A DNA stretch of 64,000 nucleotides from Nocardioides sp. REDSEA-S33_B3 (GCA_001627335.1 LUPK01000032.1:179850-243849), one strand, 5' to 3'. Shown: positions 16,994 to 26,156, numbered from the stretch's first letter. Numbers and translations are program-made. Notes: generated by a model not told the origin, from the sequence alone.

Positions 16994-18505
16994 TCACTCG
17001 ACGGGGAGGTCGATCCCTGCGCGGGTCCCGCCCCCGTCGGCCGGCCCCAGCGTGAGCCGCCCGCCGAGCTCGGACTCCACGAGCGTGCGGACGATGGACA
17101 GGCCCAGGTTGGTCGAGCCGTCGAGGGTGAAGCCGTCGGGCAGCCCACGCCCGTCGTCGACGACCGCGACCTCCAGCCGGTCGTCGCCCCGAGCCACCTC
17201 CACGGTGATCGTGCCGGACGCCTCCCCCTCGGGGTCCCCGGGCTCCGGCGAGCGGTGCTGGAGCGAGCGGTCCGCGTCGTACCCGTGCTCGACGGCGTTC
17301 TGCAGCACCTCGGTGAGGACCATCGCCAGCGGCGTCGCCGTCTCCGACGGCAGCCGCTCGAAGGAGCCCTGACGGCGGATCCGCACCCGCCCCGCCATCG
17401 CCGTGACCTCGGCGACCATCCCGCAGAGCCGGTCGGCGATCTCGTCGAAGTCGACGTCCTCCTCGACGGCCTGACTGAGCGTCTCGTGCACGATCGCGAT
17501 CGACCCCACCCGGTGCACGGCCTCCTCGAGCGCGGCCTTGGCCTCCGGGGCCTCGATGCGCCGGGCCTGCAGGCGCAGCAGCGCGGCGACCGTCTGCAGG
17601 TTGTTCTTCACGCGGTGGTGGATCTCGCGGATGGTCGCGTCCTTGGTGATCAGCTCCCGGTCGCGTCGGCGCAGGTCGGTCACGTCGCGCACCAGGACCA
17701 GCGCGCCGATGTGCTCGCCCTCGGGGCGCAGCGGGATCGAGCGCGCGATGAGCGCCACGCCGTCGGTGGAGAACTCGGTGTCGCGATGGGCGCGGCCGCC
17801 CATCACCGCGCTCAACGTCTCCTCGTCGGGCCGGCGTCGCGAGGGCACCAGCGACCGGGTGAGGTCGACGAGGCGGTGCCCGGCGAGGTCACCGTGCAGC
17901 CCCAGCCGCCGGAAGACCGACTGTGCGTTGGGGCTGGCGTAGACCACCTTGCCCTCCGCGTCGACGCGGACGAAGCCGTCACCCACCCGCGGGGAGTCCG
18001 CGTGGTCGCTGCGCTGCCCGGTGGCCGGGAAGTGCCCGGCCGCGATCATCCGGGTCAGGTCGGCGGCGGTCTGGAGGTAGGACAGCTCGAGCCGGCTGGG
18101 CGTGCGGACCCCGAGCAGGTTGGTGTTGCGCGCGACCACGGCGATCACGCGGCCTCCGTGGCGGACCGGGATCGTCTCAACCCTCACGGGCACCTCGTCG
18201 CGCCACTCCGGGTCGCCCTCGCGCACGAGCCGCCCCTGCTCCAGCGCCTGGTCGAGCAGGGGTCGTCGCCCAACGGGCACGAACGTGCCGATGACGTCGT
18301 CGACGTACGCCGTCGGGGCGGTCGTGGGCCGCATCTGTCCCGCCGCCCAGAAGCCCGCCCCGCCCCTGTCCGGGAGCCAGAGCACCAGGTCGGCGAAGGA
18401 CAGGTCGGCGATGATCTGCCAGTCCGCCTGCAGCAGCTGCAACCACGCCACGTCGGCCGCGTCGAGGTCGGTGTGGCTGCGGACGAGCTCGGTCAGCGAG
18501 GTCAC
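16994..18505 (-). CDS. pdtaS: Sensor histidine kinase PdtaS
   Basis: A 503-residue soluble kinase: GAF-like domain (about 15-155), PAS domain (about 172-280), HisKA_2 dimerisation segment with EIHHRVKNNLQ (294-304, phosphorylated His296 or His297), and an HATPase domain with the N-box LTEVLQNAVEHG and the G-box DDGRGLP. No membrane segment. In mycobacteria PdtaS phosphorylates PdtaR, an ANTAR RNA-binding antiterminator; pdtaR is not in this window. The convergent neighbour whiB1 supports the name. A 30-residue charged insert occurs in the HATPase domain (about 415-440). Confidence 0.92.
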   Translation of the reverse strand: MTSLTELVRSHTDLDAADVAWLQLLQADWQIIADLSFADLVLWLPDRGGAGFWAAGQMRPTTAPTAYVDDVIGTFVPVGRRPLLDQALEQGRLVREGDPEWRDEVPVRVETIPVRHGGRVIAVVARNTNLLGVRTPSRLELSYLQTAADLTRMIAAGHFPATGQRSDHADSPRVGDGFVRVDAEGKVVYASPNAQSVFRRLGLHGDLAGHRLVDLTRSLVPSRRRPDEETLSAVMGGRAHRDTEFSTDGVALIARSIPLRPEGEHIGALVLVRDVTDLRRRDRELITKDATIREIHHRVKNNLQTVAALLRLQARRIEAPEAKAALEEAVHRVGSIAIVHETLSQAVEEDVDFDEIADRLCGMVAEVTAMAGRVRIRRQGSFERLPSETATPLAMVLTEVLQNAVEHGYDADRSLQHRSPEPGDPEGEASGTITVEVARGDDRLEVAVVDDGRGLPDGFTLDGSTNLGLSIVRTLVESELGGRLTLGPADGGGTRAGIDLPVE

Positions 18506-18562
18506 GGGGCGAGCCTAGGTCCGAGGTTCGCGATGTCGTCGTCGGGTGGCAGGATTCGCACC

Positions 18563-19423
18563 ATGACGGGGAGCGTCTCGGGGAGCTACTGGAAGCAGGT
18601 GCTGGCCGACGACATGGCCGTACCGACCGACCGACCGCTCGGGGACCTCACCGCTGAGCTGACCCGGATGCTGGGCGACCCGGACCCGGTCCTGCGCGAC
18701 GGCACCGCCTTCCCCACCCTGGCGACCTGGGTGTCCCGCGGGGTCTACGACGACCTGCTCGGCGGGCTCGGGGACGGCATGGCCGCCGGCCTCTCCACCG
18801 GCCTGGGCGAGACCGACGACGACTCGGTCTTCCGCCGCTCCTTCTCCGCCCTGGTGCTCGGCGCCTGCATCGCGCGTGACAACCAGCGCCCGCTGGTGCC
18901 CGGCGGCAAGATCCTGGAATGGGGCGACCGGCTGGCCACCTGGCTGCTGCGCGAGGAGGACCTGCGCGGGTTCGTGCCCGGCAAGGGCTGGGCGCACGCC
19001 GTGGCGCACGGTGCCGACGCGTTGGGCACGCTGGCCTGCTCCCCCCACCTGCACACCCCCGAGCTGACCGTCCTCCTCGACGTGGTGGCCGACCGGCTGC
19101 TGCGCCCCGCCACCACCTCGTGGGCCAGCGGCGAGCCCGACCGCCTGGCCCTCACCGTGGTCCAGGTGCTGCGTCGGGACCTGGTGCCGATGACGGTGGT
19201 CGAGCCCTGGGTCAACCGGGTCGCCGCGGCCGCGACGCACGGGCCCGGCGAGGACGCCGATCCCTACTCCCGCTCGGCCAACCCCGAGGCGTTCCTGCGC
19301 GCGCTCTACCTCCAGCTGGCGATCGGCCCGCGACCGCCGACGGTCCGCAGCGACCTGCTGCTGGTGCTGGTCGAGGCCCTGCGTCGCTCCAACCCGTGGA
19401 CGCTCGCCCCCGACGCGCACTGA
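18563..19423 (+). CDS. DUF2785 family protein
   Basis: The 286-residue all-helical cytoplasmic protein starts SYWKQVLADD and contains DLTAELTRMLGDPDP and FVPGKGWAHAVAHGADALG, which fits the DUF2785 family. Function is unknown. The ATG start lies 58 bp from the divergent pdtaS start. No enzyme motif is evident apart from the conserved histidines in WAHAVAHG. Confidence 0.75.
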   Translation: MTGSVSGSYWKQVLADDMAVPTDRPLGDLTAELTRMLGDPDPVLRDGTAFPTLATWVSRGVYDDLLGGLGDGMAAGLSTGLGETDDDSVFRRSFSALVLGACIARDNQRPLVPGGKILEWGDRLATWLLREEDLRGFVPGKGWAHAVAHGADALGTLACSPHLHTPELTVLLDVVADRLLRPATTSWASGEPDRLALTVVQVLRRDLVPMTVVEPWVNRVAAAATHGPGEDADPYSRSANPEAFLRALYLQLAIGPRPPTVRSDLLLVLVEALRRSNPWTLAPDAH

Positions 19424-19465
19424 ACCCTCCCCCGCCGGAGGTGACCGCCGGGTAACGTGCGCCAC

Positions 19466-21115
19466 ATGACGCAGCTCGAGGGCCACGCCGGTGCGCTGGC
19501 CGTCGCCGTGGCACGTGCCCACGGCGTGGAGACCATGTTCACCCTGTCCGGGGCCCACGTGTTCCCGCTCTACGACGGTGCGGTGCAGGCCGACCCGCCG
19601 ATGCGGTTGCTCGACGTGCGCCACGAGCAGACCGCGGCGTTCGCGGCCGAGGCGACCGGCAAGCTGACCCGGGTCCCCGGCCTGGCTGTCCTGACCGCCG
19701 GCCCCGGCGTCACCAACGGCGTGAGCGCCGTGGCGCAGGCGCAGTTCGCCGGCTCCCCGATGGTGGTCGTCGGCGGTCGCGCCCCGCAGAACCGTTGGGG
19801 CACCGGGTCGCTCCAGGAGCTCGACCAGCCGCCCATCTTCGAGCCGGTCTCCAAGCTCGCGCGCACGATCCCCACCGCAGGCGACGTGCTCGGTGGCATG
19901 CACGAGGCCTTCACCGTCGCCCGCTCCTCGCACCGCGGCCCGGTCTTCGTCGACGTCCCGATGGACGAGCTCTTCAACGCCTCCGCCGGTGAGCTGGCCC
20001 CCGGCGGCCCCTCCCGCGGCCAGGACCCCGACACCGACGCGCTGGACACCATCGCGGACCTCCTGGTCGGGGCCTCACGGCCGGTGCTGGTCCTGGGCAC
20101 CGACGTGTGGGCCGACGGCGCCGAGGAGGCCGCGCTGCGCCTGGTCGAGGAGCTGGGCGTGCCGGCCATCACCAACGGCATGGGGCGCGGCATCGTCCCC
20201 GGCGGCCACCCGCTGCTGGCCACCAAGGCCCGCGGCCAGGCGCTCGGCACCGCCGACCTGGTCGTCGTCGTCGGCACCCCGCTGGACTTCCGGCTCGGTT
20301 ACGGCGTCTTCGGCGGCAAGGATGGCGCGGAGCCGGCGAAGGTCGTGCACGTCGCCGACTCCCCCGCCCAGGTGAGCGGGCACGCCACGATGGCGGCCTC
20401 GGTCGCCGGCGACCTCACGGCCTGCCTCGACGGCATCCTCGCCGCGGTCGACCGCCGCGGCCGCACGTCGTACGCCGGGTGGAGCAGCACCCTGCAGGAG
20501 ACCGCGCGCGCCGCGGCCGAGCGCGACGCCGCGCTGCTGACCGCCGAGGCCGACCCGGTGCACCCCGCCCGCATCTACGGCGAGCTGGTCCCGCGACTGG
20601 CCGACGACGCCGTCGTGATCGGCGACGGCGGCGACTTCGTGTCCTTCGCCGGCAAGTTCGTCGAGCCCAAGCGGCCCGGCGGCTGGCTGGACCCCGGGCC
20701 CTACGGCTGCCTGGGCGCCGGCCTGGGCGCGGCGATCGCGGCCCGTCTGGCCCGACCCTCCGCGCAGGTGGTGCTGCTGCTCGGCGACGGCGCGGCGGGC
20801 TTCTCCCTGCTCGACGTCGACACCCTGGTCCGCCACGGCCTGCCGGTCGTCATGGTGATGGGCAACAACTCCGCCTGGGGCCTGGAGAAGGGCCCGATGC
20901 AGATGCTCTACGGCTACGACGTGGCGGCCGACCTGGCGAAGCAGACCCGCTACGACGAGGTCGTCAAGGCGCTGGGCGGTGCCGGCGAGACGGTCACCGA
21001 CCCGCGCCAGATCGGCCCGGCCCTGGACCGCGCGTTCGCCTCGGGGGTGCCCTACCTCGTCAACGTCATCACCGACGTCGACGCGGCCTACCCCCGCAAC
21101 ACCTTCGGCATCTGA
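19466..21115 (+). CDS. Thiamine-diphosphate enzyme, acetolactate synthase-like (IlvG type)
   Basis: The 549-residue protein has the three-domain layout of ThDP enzymes: N-terminal Pyr domain with the catalytic glutamate in DVRHEQTAAFA, a central domain (about 190-320), and the C-terminal PP domain with GDGAAGFSLLDVDTL and NNSAWG. It resembles mycobacterial IlvG (Rv1820) more than the main acetolactate synthase IlvB, and no regulatory subunit gene is next to it. The reaction is therefore uncertain: acetolactate synthase or a 2-hydroxyacyl-CoA lyase-like role. ATG at 19466 is preferred to GTG at 19457. GNAT and thioesterase genes follow closely. Confidence 0.85.
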   Translation: MTQLEGHAGALAVAVARAHGVETMFTLSGAHVFPLYDGAVQADPPMRLLDVRHEQTAAFAAEATGKLTRVPGLAVLTAGPGVTNGVSAVAQAQFAGSPMVVVGGRAPQNRWGTGSLQELDQPPIFEPVSKLARTIPTAGDVLGGMHEAFTVARSSHRGPVFVDVPMDELFNASAGELAPGGPSRGQDPDTDALDTIADLLVGASRPVLVLGTDVWADGAEEAALRLVEELGVPAITNGMGRGIVPGGHPLLATKARGQALGTADLVVVVGTPLDFRLGYGVFGGKDGAEPAKVVHVADSPAQVSGHATMAASVAGDLTACLDGILAAVDRRGRTSYAGWSSTLQETARAAAERDAALLTAEADPVHPARIYGELVPRLADDAVVIGDGGDFVSFAGKFVEPKRPGGWLDPGPYGCLGAGLGAAIAARLARPSAQVVLLLGDGAAGFSLLDVDTLVRHGLPVVMVMGNNSAWGLEKGPMQMLYGYDVAADLAKQTRYDEVVKALGGAGETVTDPRQIGPALDRAFASGVPYLVNVITDVDAAYPRNTFGI

Positions 21116-21125
21116 CCGCTCGCCG

Positions 21126-21632
21126 GTGCAGATCCGACGGGCCGCCCCGGCCGACCTCGCCGCCGTCGGCGAGGTCACCGTGGCGGCGTACTCACCCTTC
21201 CTGCTGGGCCCTGAGGACCCCTACGCCGCCCGCCTACGCGACGCAGCCGCGCGGGCCGAGCAGGCCGAGCTGTGGGTCGCGGTCAGCGACGACGGGCACG
21301 GCCCGGCCGAGGTGCTCGGCAGCGTGACGACCTGCCCGGTCGGCTCCCCGTGGCGGGAGATCGCCCGACCCGACGAGGGCGAGTTCCGGATGCTCTCGGT
21401 GGCGCCGGGGGCGCAGGGCCAGGGCGTGGGGGCGGCGCTGGTCGAGCACGTCCTGGACCACTACCGACGTGCGGACGCACGGGCGGTCGTGCTGTCCTCG
21501 CTGGTGGAGATGGCCGCGGCGCACCGGCTCTACGCCCGTCACGGCTTCACCCGGCTGCCCGAGCGGGACTGGAGCCCGGTACCCGACGTCCACTTGATCG
21601 CCTTCGGCACCACCCTGGGAGGGACCCCATGA
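21126..21632 (+). CDS. GNAT family N-acetyltransferase
   Basis: A 168-residue protein with the GNAT fold. Motif A is FRMLSVAPGAQGQGVGAAL, which holds the acetyl-CoA pyrophosphate loop (QGQGVG), followed by ALVEHVLDH and the C-terminal AHRLYARHGFTRLPER. Substrate unknown. GTG start 10 bp after the ThDP-enzyme stop; its own stop overlaps the next start by four bases, so the three genes form an operon. Confidence 0.85.
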   Translation: MQIRRAAPADLAAVGEVTVAAYSPFLLGPEDPYAARLRDAAARAEQAELWVAVSDDGHGPAEVLGSVTTCPVGSPWREIARPDEGEFRMLSVAPGAQGQGVGAALVEHVLDHYRRADARAVVLSSLVEMAAAHRLYARHGFTRLPERDWSPVPDVHLIAFGTTLGGTP

Positions 21633-22036
21633 CCGACCGCACCGACCTGACCGCCACGCTGCGCTTCACCGTGGGCGAGGACGACACCGCGCAGGCGGTG
21701 GGGTCCGGCGACCTCCCGGTCCTGGGCACCCCGCGCCTGCTCGCCTGGCTCGAGGCCGCGACCTGCGCTGCACTGGCCCCGGACCTGCGCGAGGGCGAGA
21801 CCAGCGTGGGGACCCGCGTGGAGCTCGAGCACCAGGCGCCCAGCCCGCTGGGCGCGGTCGTGGAGGCCTCCGCCTCGGTGACCCACGTCGACGGACGGCT
21901 GCACCGGTTGACCGTGAGCGCCCGGCACGCCTCGGACACCCCGCAGGGGCGGCCCGGCAAGGTCGTGGCGACCGGCGAGGTGACCCGGGTGGTCGTCGAC
22001 GCCGAGCGGTTCATGGGCCGGCTCACCGGCTCCTGA
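21629..22036 (+). CDS. Hotdog-fold thioesterase (FlK-like)
   Basis: A 135-residue single hotdog domain. TPRLLAWLEAATCAAL and VGTRVELEHQAPSPLG resemble the thioesterases related to fluoroacetyl-CoA thioesterase FlK, including the conserved Glu on the central helix and the His in LEHQAP. It would hydrolyse an acyl-CoA. The ATG overlaps the acetyltransferase stop (ATGA). The operon of a ThDP enzyme, an acetyltransferase and a thioesterase suggests acyl-CoA metabolism, but the pathway is unknown. Confidence 0.75.
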   Translation: MTDRTDLTATLRFTVGEDDTAQAVGSGDLPVLGTPRLLAWLEAATCAALAPDLREGETSVGTRVELEHQAPSPLGAVVEASASVTHVDGRLHRLTVSARHASDTPQGRPGKVVATGEVTRVVVDAERFMGRLTGS

Positions 22037-22134
22037 GCAGCGCTCGGGAGAGCCCGATTTCATCTCGGCTACGGCATTTGGGAGACTGGCCGCTGGCCTG
22101 TGCACGGGCCGACGACTATTCCGAGGAGATCACC

Positions 22135-22209
22135 ATGGGCAAGACCGGTCGCAAGCGCCGCGCTCGCAAGAAGAAGGGCGCGAACCACGGCAAGCGCCCC
22201 AACGCCTGA
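22135..22209 (+). CDS. Large ribosomal subunit protein bL37
   Basis: A 24-residue, strongly basic peptide starting MGKTGRKRRARKKKG and ending NHGKRPNA. It matches the very small actinobacterial ribosomal protein bL37 found in mycobacterial 50S structures. CGAGGAGAT precedes the ATG. It is too short for most gene callers. It lies convergent to rshA, with a hairpin between them. Confidence 0.85.
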   Translation: MGKTGRKRRARKKKGANHGKRPNA

Positions 22210-22242
22210 GCGAGGTCGACGAACCTCCGCGCCAGACGCGCC

Positions 22243-22274
22243 GAACCCCCGGAGCCCACAGGGCCCGGGGGTTC
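22243..22274. terminator. Bidirectional hairpin between bL37 and rshA
   Basis: GAACCCCCGG (22243-22252) pairs with 22265-22274, then a one-base bulge and three more pairs close a five-base loop. It lies between two stop codons and can serve both genes. Confidence 0.75.
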
Positions 22275-22300
22275 TTGCGTCAGTGCTGCTGCGTGACGGT

Positions 22301-22585
22301 TCAGGTCTCGGAGATCCGGATCTGGACCTCGCGGACGCGCATCATGACCCGGGCCCGCAGGTCGTCGGGGGCGGACTCCGAGCAGGAGCGGGCCACGACG
22401 GACTTCACCGTGCGCTGGAGGTCGTACTTCTCCAGGCAGGGGTTGCAGGTGTCGAGGTGCATCCGCACCACGGCACAGTCGGCCTCGTCGAGCTCGTTGT
22501 CGAGGAAGTAGACGATGCGCTCGAGGAAGTCGGCGCACTCGCTGGCGCTGGGCTCGTGGTCGTGGTGGTGGGTGTGCTCGCTCAT
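22301..22585 (-). CDS. rshA: Zinc anti-sigma factor RshA/RsrA
   Basis: A 94-residue ZAS protein. The zinc/redox motif is His43-x3-Cys47-x2-Cys50 (HLDTCNPC), with additional Cys17 and Cys37 and a His-rich start (THHHDH). In this family oxidation forms a disulphide, zinc is lost and the sigma factor is freed. It would hold SigH inactive in reducing conditions. The start codon shares bases with the sigH stop (TGATG), so the pair is coupled and made in balance. An in-frame GTG one codon upstream is possible. Confidence 0.93.
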   Translation of the reverse strand: MSEHTHHHDHEPSASECADFLERIVYFLDNELDEADCAVVRMHLDTCNPCLEKYDLQRTVKSVVARSCSESAPDDLRARVMMRVREVQIRISET

Positions 22586-23223
22586 CACGACCCCTCCCCG
22601 GGCAGGCTCGAGGCGGGCAGCAGGTCGTTGGCTCGCACGTAGTCGGTGAGCATGTCGCGCAGCTGTCGGCGGCCGCGGTGCAGCCGCGACATCACCGTCC
22701 CGATCGGCGTCTCCATGATCTCGGCGATCTCCTTGTAGGCGAACCCCTCGACGTCGGCGAGGTAGACCGCCAGGCGGAACTCCTCGGGGAGGCGCTGCAG
22801 GGCGTCCTTCACCTGGCTGTCGGGGAGGTGCTCGAGCGCCTCGGTCTCCGCGGACTTCAGGCCCGTCGAGGAGTGCGACTCCGCCCGGGCGAGCTGCCAG
22901 TCCTCGACGTCCTCGGACATCGACTGCTGCGGCTGGCGCTGCTTCTTGCGGTAGCTGTTGATGAAGGTGTTGGTCAGGATGCGGTAGAGCCAGGCCTTGA
23001 GGTTGGTGCCCGGCTTGAACTGGTGGAAGGAGGAGTAGGCCTTGGCGAACGTCTCCTGCACCAGGTCCTCGGCGTCGGCGGGGTTGCGGGTCATCCGCAT
23101 CGCCGCCGAGTAGAGCTGGTCGAGGAAGGGCAGCGCGTCGCGCTCGAAGCGGGCGGACCGCTCGGCGTCGGACTCGGTCGCGAGGTCAACCGGCTCGTCC
23201 GGCGGCAGGAGGCTGTCAGTCAT
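22585..23223 (-). CDS. sigH: Redox-responsive ECF sigma factor SigH/SigR
   Basis: The 212-residue protein has region 2 ([20 protein letters not shown] and the -10-binding [18 protein letters not shown]) and region 4 ([23 protein letters not shown]), typical of SigH/SigR, which turns on thioredoxin, mycothiol and proteostasis genes after disulphide stress. ATG at 23223 gives the usual start, though its ribosome site is weak. The frame stays open upstream, with GTG-ATG at 23292-23287, 9-12 bases after a SigH-type promoter, so a form about 23 residues longer may exist, like SigR' of Streptomyces. It is followed by its anti-sigma gene rshA. Confidence 0.93.
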   Translation of the reverse strand: MTDSLLPPDEPVDLATESDAERSARFERDALPFLDQLYSAAMRMTRNPADAEDLVQETFAKAYSSFHQFKPGTNLKAWLYRILTNTFINSYRKKQRQPQQSMSEDVEDWQLARAESHSSTGLKSAETEALEHLPDSQVKDALQRLPEEFRLAVYLADVEGFAYKEIAEIMETPIGTVMSRLHRGRRQLRDMLTDYVRANDLLPASSLPGEGS

Positions 23224-23301
23224 CGTGTCCCAGCCTAGCCCCGGAGCGGTCGGGTGGACCCGCTCGTCGGTGGGTTCCAGCAGTGCCATCACGTGGGGCA
23301 C

Positions 23302-23328
23302 AACGTCACCGTCGTACGCCGGCATTCC
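23302..23328 (-). promoter_or_regulatory. SigH-type autoregulatory promoter
   Basis: On the minus strand GGAAT (23324-23328) and GTT (23302-23304) are 19 bp apart, close to the SigR/SigH consensus (GGAAT, 18 or so, GTT). It lies 80 bp before the annotated sigH start and inside the extended sigH frame. The expected start point is within a few bases of the in-frame GTG at 23292. Confidence 0.6.
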
Positions 23329-23349
23329 CGGCGGCCCCCAGCTCACCGG

Positions 23350-24000
23350 TCAGTCCGTCAGCACCTCGCGCACCAGCCACTCCAGCGTGGCCTCCACCAG
23401 CAGCGCCATCGCGTCGTCCTCGGTGAGGTCGCCGCGCTTGGGGACCTTGAACCCGTGGTCGGCGCCGGGCACGACCGCGAGGTGCACGTGGTCGGGCAGT
23501 GGGTCGGGGAACTCCTCGGGTCGGCCCATCGTGTCCCGCTCCCCCTGCACGACCAGCGTCGGGACGCCGGAGCCCTCGAGCTCGGCCAGGCGCGACTTCT
23601 CCGGCTTTCCGGGCGGGTGCAGCGGGAAGGCCAGCGCGAGGCAGCCGTGGGCGCCGAGGTCGGTGGCGCAGCGCGTCGCGGATCGCGCCCCGGCGGACCG
23701 ACCGCCGACGACCAGCGGGTGCCGCGTGCCGAGTGCGACCGCCGCCGCGCGCAGGCCGGCGTCCAGCGTGGGCGGCGGGGTGGCGACCTTGCGGCCGGCC
23801 ACCCGCCAGGGCTGCTCGAAGCGGGCGACGGTGAACCCCTGCCGCGGCAGGTCGGCGGCCAGCGCCTCGAGGTCGCGGGTGTCGATGCCGACCCCCGCGC
23901 CGTGGCTGAGCAGCAGCGTCGCCGAGGCCTTGCGCGCCCGCTGGACGACCAGGCGCCCCGGCCCGTGCGGTGTCTCGACGATCTTCTCGGTCGCGCTCAC
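23350..24000 (-). CDS. Alpha/beta-hydrolase (Tex30/KANL3-like)
   Basis: A 216-residue cytoplasmic alpha/beta-hydrolase. The oxyanion region is LLLSHGAGVG, the nucleophile elbow GGRSAGA, the acid is in VQGERDTMG and the histidine in VPGADHGF, so the triad is complete. This order fits the dienelactone-hydrolase-like Tex30/KANL3 family; the substrate is unknown. The GTG start overlaps the SRAP stop (GTGA), so it is made together with SRAP. Confidence 0.8.
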   Translation of the reverse strand: MSATEKIVETPHGPGRLVVQRARKASATLLLSHGAGVGIDTRDLEALAADLPRQGFTVARFEQPWRVAGRKVATPPPTLDAGLRAAAVALGTRHPLVVGGRSAGARSATRCATDLGAHGCLALAFPLHPPGKPEKSRLAELEGSGVPTLVVQGERDTMGRPEEFPDPLPDHVHLAVVPGADHGFKVPKRGDLTEDDAMALLVEATLEWLVREVLTD

Positions 24001-24746
24001 GCCTCCCCCTCCAGCGGCAGCGGCTCGACGAGCTCGGGGCCGTTGTTGCGCACGTTGCTCACCAGCGTGGAGACCGGGAACGCCTCGAGGCGGCCGGGGG
24101 CCGCGGGGGCCAGCAGCCCGAGCAGGTCGCCGGCCTCGACGGTCGGGTCGAGCCAGTCGGCCCATCGCTCCCGCTCGACCATCATCGGCATCCGGTCGTG
24201 GATGTGGCCGAGGTCGTCCTCGGCGTCGGTCGTGATCACCGTGCAGGTCCACCGGAAGCGGTGCGGGTCGTCCTCGTTGCGGGTCGGGTCACGCCAGATC
24301 TCGTAGAGCCCGGCCATCGCCAGGGTCCCCTGGTCCTTGGGACGGATGAAGAACGGCTGCTTGCGCGGCTTGCCGGCCTTGGTCAGCTGCTCGGTGGGGT
24401 ACCACTCGAAGTACCCGTCGGCCGGCAGCAGGCAGCGACGCTTGGCAAAGGCCCGCTTGTACGCCGGCTTCTCGGCGACGGTCTCGGCCCGGGCGTTGAT
24501 CATCCGGTTGCCTATCGAGGGGTCCTTGGCCCACGACGGCACCAGCCCCCACTGCAGCACCCGCAGCTGGCGCTCGGCGGTGGGCCGCTCCTCGCCCTTG
24601 GGCGGCCGCTCGAGCACGGCGTACACGTCCTTGGTGGGCGCCACGTTGTAGTCGGGCTCCAGCGCTGTCTCCAGCATCGGCTGGTCGACCTCGAACTCCT
24701 CGACGAGGTCCTCGGGCCTGCGACTGGAGGCGTAGCGACCACACAT
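23997..24746 (-). CDS. SRAP family protein (YedK/HMCES-like abasic-site crosslinker)
   Basis: The 249-residue protein begins MCGRY; Cys2 becomes the N-terminal residue and forms a thiazolidine with abasic sites in single-stranded DNA. Other family residues are present: NVAPT, MINARAET, RRCLLPADGYFEW with the Glu, and HDRMP with the His. It protects abasic sites at replication forks. It is coupled to the hydrolase gene downstream. Its neighbour upstream is the LexA-controlled DUF222-HNH gene, 33 bp away, so read-through could bring it into the SOS response. Confidence 0.92.
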   Translation of the reverse strand: MCGRYASSRRPEDLVEEFEVDQPMLETALEPDYNVAPTKDVYAVLERPPKGEERPTAERQLRVLQWGLVPSWAKDPSIGNRMINARAETVAEKPAYKRAFAKRRCLLPADGYFEWYPTEQLTKAGKPRKQPFFIRPKDQGTLAMAGLYEIWRDPTRNEDDPHRFRWTCTVITTDAEDDLGHIHDRMPMMVERERWADWLDPTVEAGDLLGLLAPAAPGRLEAFPVSTLVSNVRNNGPELVEPLPLEGEA

Positions 24747-24779
24747 GCGGGTCAGCCTAGGGGCGAGCGAGGCGCATGG

Positions 24780-26156
24780 TCAGGCGGCGATGCCGAGGGG
24801 GAAGAAGAAGTCGACACGTCTCGGTGGCTGGAGTGGGGCGGGGAGTCCGGGTGGTCGGGACACGTGATGGTGGCCGCTGGGGGTGGTGGTCCGGATCTCG
24901 CGAAGTGGGCCGGGGACGACCTGGCCGTGCCAACCGGTGGCTTCCTTGGCCTGGTTGCAGGCCACGCACCTGCCGTTGCCGTTCTCGGCGGAGGTTGCGC
25001 CGCCCTGGGCATGGGGCACGAGGTGGTCGAGGTGTCGGACGGGGGCGTCGCAGTAGGGGGTGGTGCAGGTGCGGTCGCGGGCGATGAGGAACGCGGCGAG
25101 CCCGGCGGGGAAGCGGCGGGCCTGGGAGTCCATGGCGACGAGCTGACCCGTCTGGGGCGAGACGTAGAGGCGGCGCAACGTGGCCAGCCCCTCGGCCGTG
25201 GAACGGGCGACGAGGTCGCGGACCAGGTCGGCGGGCAGCGGGATCGCGGCGACGCCGGGGGCGGAGATCCAGCCGGGCTGGTCACCGGCCTCGCCGGGGA
25301 CGCCGAGCAGGGTGGCGTCGGAGACGGTGACCTGGACCGCGACCGGGACGGCCGGGTCCGCGGGCGCGACCTGGTCGGGCGTGGGGGCCACGCCCTTCTC
25401 CGGCTCGCGTCGGGCCTTGATCGCGTCCACGAGGGTGTCGCACATGACCTGGCCACGGGTGCGGTCGTCACCGGCGGCACGCGCGGAGTCGGCAGCACGG
25501 ACCAGGGTGGCGTGGATCTGCACGCCCTGGGCCAGCAGCAGCAGGACGGAGAACCGGGCCATGCCGTCGGGGGCGGGGCGGAGGCTGGTGTGCCGGTCAC
25601 CGGCGGCGGCCTCGATCTTCTCGACCGCGGCCTTCGGGTCGGCGGCGTAGGCGAGCTTGTCGACCTCGCCGCGGAACCGCTGGTCGCCCCACCCGCTCGT
25701 GGTGGCCGGGTCCGACATCAGCTGCTCGTCGATGGCCTGGCGGTCGGCCAGGGTCAGGCAGGCGGTCCCCTGGACCAGCTGCAGGGCCCGCCACTCGCTG
25801 CACCAGCCGGCCTCCATGGCGGCCAGGGTGTGGGGCAGCTCGGCGCACACGATCGCGGCCAGGCCCAGATGCAGCTTCCCGCGGTGCGGGGACTCCCGGC
25901 GGGCCAGGGCGACCTCGTGACCGATGCCGCGGGTGCGCATCCGGGCCGGTTCGTCGGCACGCTGCTCGACCCGCGCGGACCTCAACGCCACAGAGAGTCG
26001 CGCCTGCGCCCCCGCGCACGCGTTCTTCAAGGACTCCAAGGCATCCAACGCCTCCACCGCGGCACGGTCGCGGACCGCCGCATCCAGCGCCTCGACCGAC
26101 TCCGCGAGCGCCCGCACCTGACTCAGCAGATCAGGGGTGCTGGGAGCCGGGATCAT
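24780..26156 (-). CDS. DUF222 / HNH endonuclease family protein (13E12-repeat type), SOS-controlled
   Basis: The 458-residue protein has an N-terminal DUF222 domain (helical, about 1-300) and a C-terminal HNH nuclease domain: RDRTCTTPYCDAPVRHLDHLVPHAQGG with the metal-binding histidines, then AENGNGRCVACNQAKE. This is the 13E12-repeat protein layout of actinobacteria, whose role is unknown although several such genes are DNA-damage induced in mycobacteria. The ATG sits exactly where transcription should begin from the promoter at 26157-26191, so the mRNA is probably leaderless. The C-terminal tail is Pro-rich. Confidence 0.88.
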   Translation of the reverse strand: MIPAPSTPDLLSQVRALAESVEALDAAVRDRAAVEALDALESLKNACAGAQARLSVALRSARVEQRADEPARMRTRGIGHEVALARRESPHRGKLHLGLAAIVCAELPHTLAAMEAGWCSEWRALQLVQGTACLTLADRQAIDEQLMSDPATTSGWGDQRFRGEVDKLAYAADPKAAVEKIEAAAGDRHTSLRPAPDGMARFSVLLLLAQGVQIHATLVRAADSARAAGDDRTRGQVMCDTLVDAIKARREPEKGVAPTPDQVAPADPAVPVAVQVTVSDATLLGVPGEAGDQPGWISAPGVAAIPLPADLVRDLVARSTAEGLATLRRLYVSPQTGQLVAMDSQARRFPAGLAAFLIARDRTCTTPYCDAPVRHLDHLVPHAQGGATSAENGNGRCVACNQAKEATGWHGQVVPGPLREIRTTTPSGHHHVSRPPGLPAPLQPPRRVDFFFPLGIAA

